In this document: one piece after another, positions 5,844 to 7,524 of the stretch
Position numbering within the stretch: position 1 is the stretch's first letter
How the letters are laid out: each line of letters starts with the position of its first letter
DNA from: Bacteroidales bacterium
Lineage (GTDB): Bacteria; Bacteroidota; Bacteroidia; Bacteroidales; UBA932
DNA: 7,524 nt
Assembly: GCA_017429885.1 (NCBI GenBank)
Contig: JAFROA010000387.1
Coordinates: forward strand, 1-7,524
Reading direction: 5' to 3'
Made by a program: the position numbers and the translations under genes
The notes under the pieces: generated by a model
Databases searched by the model: none
What the model saw: the letters and a program-made list of their open reading frames with translations, nothing else
What the model was told of the DNA's origin: nothing

Positions 5844-6710
5844 CTATCCGATTATCTTCTCATCCAACAATTCCTTAATCATGCCCTCTATGTCGGCGTC
5901 AGAGGCGGTGAGATGCTTGCACTCTTTGGCCTGGAAGACAATATTCTGGACACTCTTGACCTTTGTGGGCGAACCAGCGAGGCCACACTGGCCGGGATCT
6001 CCATCCACATCAGCCACGCTCCACTGATTGAGAGTCAAGTAAGGACGCTCCTCGTAAAGCTCGGCGTAAGGCACCTCGGCTGGACGCTCCATAGGGCAAG
6101 ATGCCCTCTTGTACTTCATGACAAGCTTAGTGTTCTGCGGACGGCAAGGAGCGGCGCTTCCGTTGACGGTGATAAGGGCGGGAAGCGGGACTCTCACAGT
6201 CTCCGCTCCTCCATCAATATGACGACGCACTGTGGCGACACCATCCTCAACCTTGATCTCCTCGGCATAAGTCACCTGGTTAAGTCCAAGTTTCTGGGCG
6301 ACCTGGGGACCCACCTGAGCGGTGTCACCATCGATAGCCTGACGGCCACCTATCACAAGGTCAACATCTCCTATCTTCTTGATGGCGGTAGCCAAAGCGT
6401 ATGAGGTCGCGAGGGTGTCAGCCCCGGCGAAAAGCCTGTCAGTCAGAAGCCAACCTGTGTCAGCGCCCCTGTAAAGACCCTGGCGGATTATTTCCCCGGC
6501 GCGGGGCGGTCCCATAGTGAGGACTCCGACTGTCGATCCTGGATTTTGTTCCTTAAGACGGAGTGCCTGCTCGAGAGCGAGTAGGTCATCCGGATTGAAG
6601 ATGGCGGGCAAGGCGGCGCGGTTGACAGTACCTTCGGCTGTCATCGCATCCTTTCCGACATTCCTTGTGTCAGGCACCTGCTTGGCCAAGACAACGATTT
6701 TCAATTTCAT
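5844..6710 (-). CDS. etfB: Electron transfer flavoprotein beta subunit (bifurcating-like)
   Basis: 288 residues, longer than the roughly 255 of mitochondrial-type EtfB. The start MKLKIVVLAKQVPDT is typical of the family. Nucleotide-binding segments: NPDDLLALEQALRLKE (39-54), VLTMGPPRA (63-71), GADTLATS (96-103), and AIDGDTAQVGPQ (125-136), followed by LPALITVNGSAAPCRPQN (176-193). Near the C-terminus is AGSPTKV (245-251). Human-type EtfB has AIDDDCNQTGQ at the same place and binds AMP; GDTAQVGP and GSPT are shared with electron-bifurcating enzymes such as Acidaminococcus EtfB, which bind a second FAD. It is the first gene of the operon, 48-50 bases downstream of the predicted transcript start. 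No Shine-Dalgarno is present; the leader is A/T-rich next to the ATG. The gene call is firm; the bifurcating assignment is an inference. Confidence 0.95.
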   Translation of the reverse strand: MKLKIVVLAKQVPDTRNVGKDAMTAEGTVNRAALPAIFNPDDLLALEQALRLKEQNPGSTVGVLTMGPPRAGEIIRQGLYRGADTGWLLTDRLFAGADTLATSYALATAIKKIGDVDLVIGGRQAIDGDTAQVGPQVAQKLGLNQVTYAEEIKVEDGVATVRRHIDGGAETVRVPLPALITVNGSAAPCRPQNTKLVMKYKRASCPMERPAEVPYAELYEERPYLTLNQWSVADVDGDPGQCGLAGSPTKVKSVQNIVFQAKECKHLTASDADIEGMIKELLDEKIIG

Positions 6711-6741
6711 AGTATAATAAATAAATATATTTCAATCCGTA

Positions 6742-6755
6742 CCGAAAGCATTCGG
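6742..6755 (-). promoter_or_regulatory. 5' leader hairpin of the etf operon
   Basis: Read on the minus strand, CCGAA-TGCT-TTCGG forms a 5-bp stem with a 4-base loop. It lies a few bases after the expected transcription start, so it would sit at the very 5' end of the mRNA, where such stems often protect against decay. The rest of the leader (6711-6741) is AT-rich and looks unstructured. Confidence 0.45.
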
Positions 6756-6764
6756 CCAAACGGA

Positions 6765-6795
6765 CAAATATACGCATTTTTCGCCTTAAGACAAA
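6765..6795 (-). promoter_or_regulatory. Bacteroidota-type promoter of the etf operon
   Basis: On the minus strand, TATATTTG (6772-6765) is an exact match to the -7 consensus TAnnTTTG. TTTG (6795-6792) is an exact -33 element, and the spacer is exactly 19 bases. The predicted start is about 6758-6760, giving a leader of about 50 bases. Confidence 0.85.
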
Positions 6796-6797
6796 AA

Positions 6798-6809
6798 ACA
6801 TTATAATGT
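6798..6809. promoter_or_regulatory. Palindrome beside the -33 element, candidate operator
   Basis: ACATTATAATGT is a perfect 12-base palindrome ending two bases upstream of the -33 TTTG of the etf promoter. The position suits a transcription factor acting on the operon, but AT-rich palindromes of this size also arise by chance. Confidence 0.4.
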
Positions 6810-6841
6810 GGAGGCCCTTCCGTAGAATAGACTAAAGCCTT

Positions 6842-6878
6842 AAAAAACGGGACAGATTCCCCTAATGGAACTGTCCCG
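6842..6878 (-). terminator. Intrinsic terminator of the beta-barrel gene
   Basis: On the minus strand, CGGGACAG (6878-6871) pairs perfectly with CTGTCCCG (6855-6848). An inner TTCC/GGAA extension follows after a one-base bulge, with a short loop. Six T residues (6847-6842) come directly after the stem. It lies 37 bases after the stop of the beta-barrel gene and upstream of the etf promoter, separating the two transcription units. Confidence 0.92.
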
Positions 6879-6915
6879 AATTAATTATCAATAGAATACA
6901 AATACTCCCCTGACA

Positions 6916-7401
6916 CTAGAAGCTGTAGTACAGTCCAGCGGAGGCGACATTGCTCAGACCTATGCCGAAAGTGGTGTCCGAGTTGTAGGCGATAGCGCCG
7001 ATATGGGCAACAGCGGAAAGCTTGCCGCTAATCGGAGCAGCGATACCTGGATATAAACCAATCTCCCAGGAGCCGTCATAATTCTTCGGCTTCATGTAAG
7101 TGAAAGCGGCGTCTGTGAAGAGACTCACAGGTCCAGCCTGGAGCAATGTGTACCTGACATAAGGTTTGATGGAAAGGACGTTGGAACTGCCGTAGCCTTT
7201 ATAGCTGTGCGTATAAAGCCCGAGAGCAGCGCCAACAGAAAACTTGTCGTTGAGAACATAGCCTACCTCAGGCGCTATGCTGATCGATGTGGACTCCGCA
7301 TCCGAGTTAGTCTTAAGAGACAATGAGCCACCAGCATAAACCTGCGCATTGGCGATCGCGGCGAAAGAAATAGCGATCAATGTAAAGATGAGTTTTCTCA
7401 T
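6916..7401 (-). CDS. Small outer-membrane beta-barrel protein
   Basis: 161 residues. An N-terminal signal peptide (Arg2, Lys3, hydrophobic 4-17, likely cut after ANA at 19) directs export. The mature part of about 142 residues shows alternating strands with aromatic and small residues, consistent with an eight-stranded barrel of the OmpX / outer-membrane beta-barrel type: strands near 21-30, 38-48, 53-66, 74-86, 91-102, 111-121, 127-140 and 144-161. The last residue is Phe161 after two tyrosines, as expected for a C-terminal signal read by the BAM complex. No lipobox, plug or enzymatic motif is visible, so a specific function cannot be given. It is a single-gene unit with its own promoter and terminator. 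The ATG has an AT-rich leader without a Shine-Dalgarno site. Confidence 0.85.
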   Translation of the reverse strand: MRKLIFTLIAISFAAIANAQVYAGGSLSLKTNSDAESTSISIAPEVGYVLNDKFSVGAALGLYTHSYKGYGSSNVLSIKPYVRYTLLQAGPVSLFTDAAFTYMKPKNYDGSWEIGLYPGIAAPISGKLSAVAHIGAIAYNSDTTFGIGLSNVASAGLYYSF

Positions 7402-7435
7402 AATCTAAAACAATTTGAACTTAGTATTTGAGCGG

Positions 7436-7443
7436 CAAAGTTA
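7436..7443 (-). promoter_or_regulatory. Probable -7 element of the beta-barrel gene promoter
   Basis: TAACTTTG on the minus strand matches TAnnTTTG and lies 34 bases upstream of the ATG. The best -33 candidate, TTG at 7469-7467, is 23 bases away, longer than the usual 19-21, so the -33 assignment is weak. That TTG is inside an imperfect inverted repeat (7466-7482: ACAATT, CGGC, AATTTGT). Confidence 0.55.
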
Positions 7444-7524
7444 ATGAAACTTTTAATTCTCACTTACAATTCGGCAATTTGTCACGAACTCATTTATACA
7501 AATCCTCCGAATCCGACAAAAAAT

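Noticed and set aside
5769..6404. 211-codon plus-strand open frame opposite etfB
   Set aside because: It is a shadow of etfB, with no recognisable domain or ribosome site.

Overview
The window fits a member of the Bacteroidota, most likely Bacteroidales; the genus cannot be fixed. Three things point there. A predicted promoter at 6765-6795 matches the Bacteroidota form exactly (TTTG, 19 bases, TAnnTTTG). Two of the minus-strand genes lack a Shine-Dalgarno site behind AT-rich leaders. The proteins resemble Bacteroidales families: a 288-residue EtfB, a 571-residue acyl-CoA dehydrogenase and a YqiA-type hydrolase. The right-hand genes are GC-rich (about 60% in a hand-counted line), while the left-hand gene is clearly AT-richer (37-38% in two hand-counted lines).

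Layout. (1) 3-1175, plus strand: the 3' part of an Mrr-type restriction endonuclease whose start lies left of the window. (2) 1176-2093: about 0.9 kb without a convincing gene, lying between converging genes. It carries two copies of a structured repeat of about 180-195 bases, a short dispersed repeat whose minus-strand translation reads CHPERSEGS, a degenerate direct repeat with 52-base offset, and a G-rich tract. (3) 6710 down to 2094, minus strand: a compact four-gene operon, etfB - etfA - acyl-CoA dehydrogenase - alpha/beta hydrolase, with gaps of 4, 12 and 2 bases. It has a consensus promoter, a palindrome next to the -33 element and a 5' leader hairpin. (4) 6848-6878: a strong intrinsic terminator for the next gene. 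(5) 7401-6916, minus strand: a small secreted outer-membrane beta-barrel protein with its own promoter.

How the genes fit together. The dehydrogenase oxidises (or, run in reverse, reduces) an acyl-CoA / enoyl-CoA pair, and EtfAB carries its electrons. EtfB has the loop typical of NADH-dependent, electron-bifurcating ETFs rather than that of mitochondrial-type ETFs. The last gene is a YqiA-family esterase, a family in which the E. coli member acts on palmitoyl-CoA, so a thioesterase role on the same CoA pool is plausible. Its C-terminal third looks like a 5'(3')-deoxyribonucleotidase domain that has lost its catalytic aspartates. The AT-rich endonuclease and the repeat-filled spacer look like an accessory segment next to this core metabolic operon.
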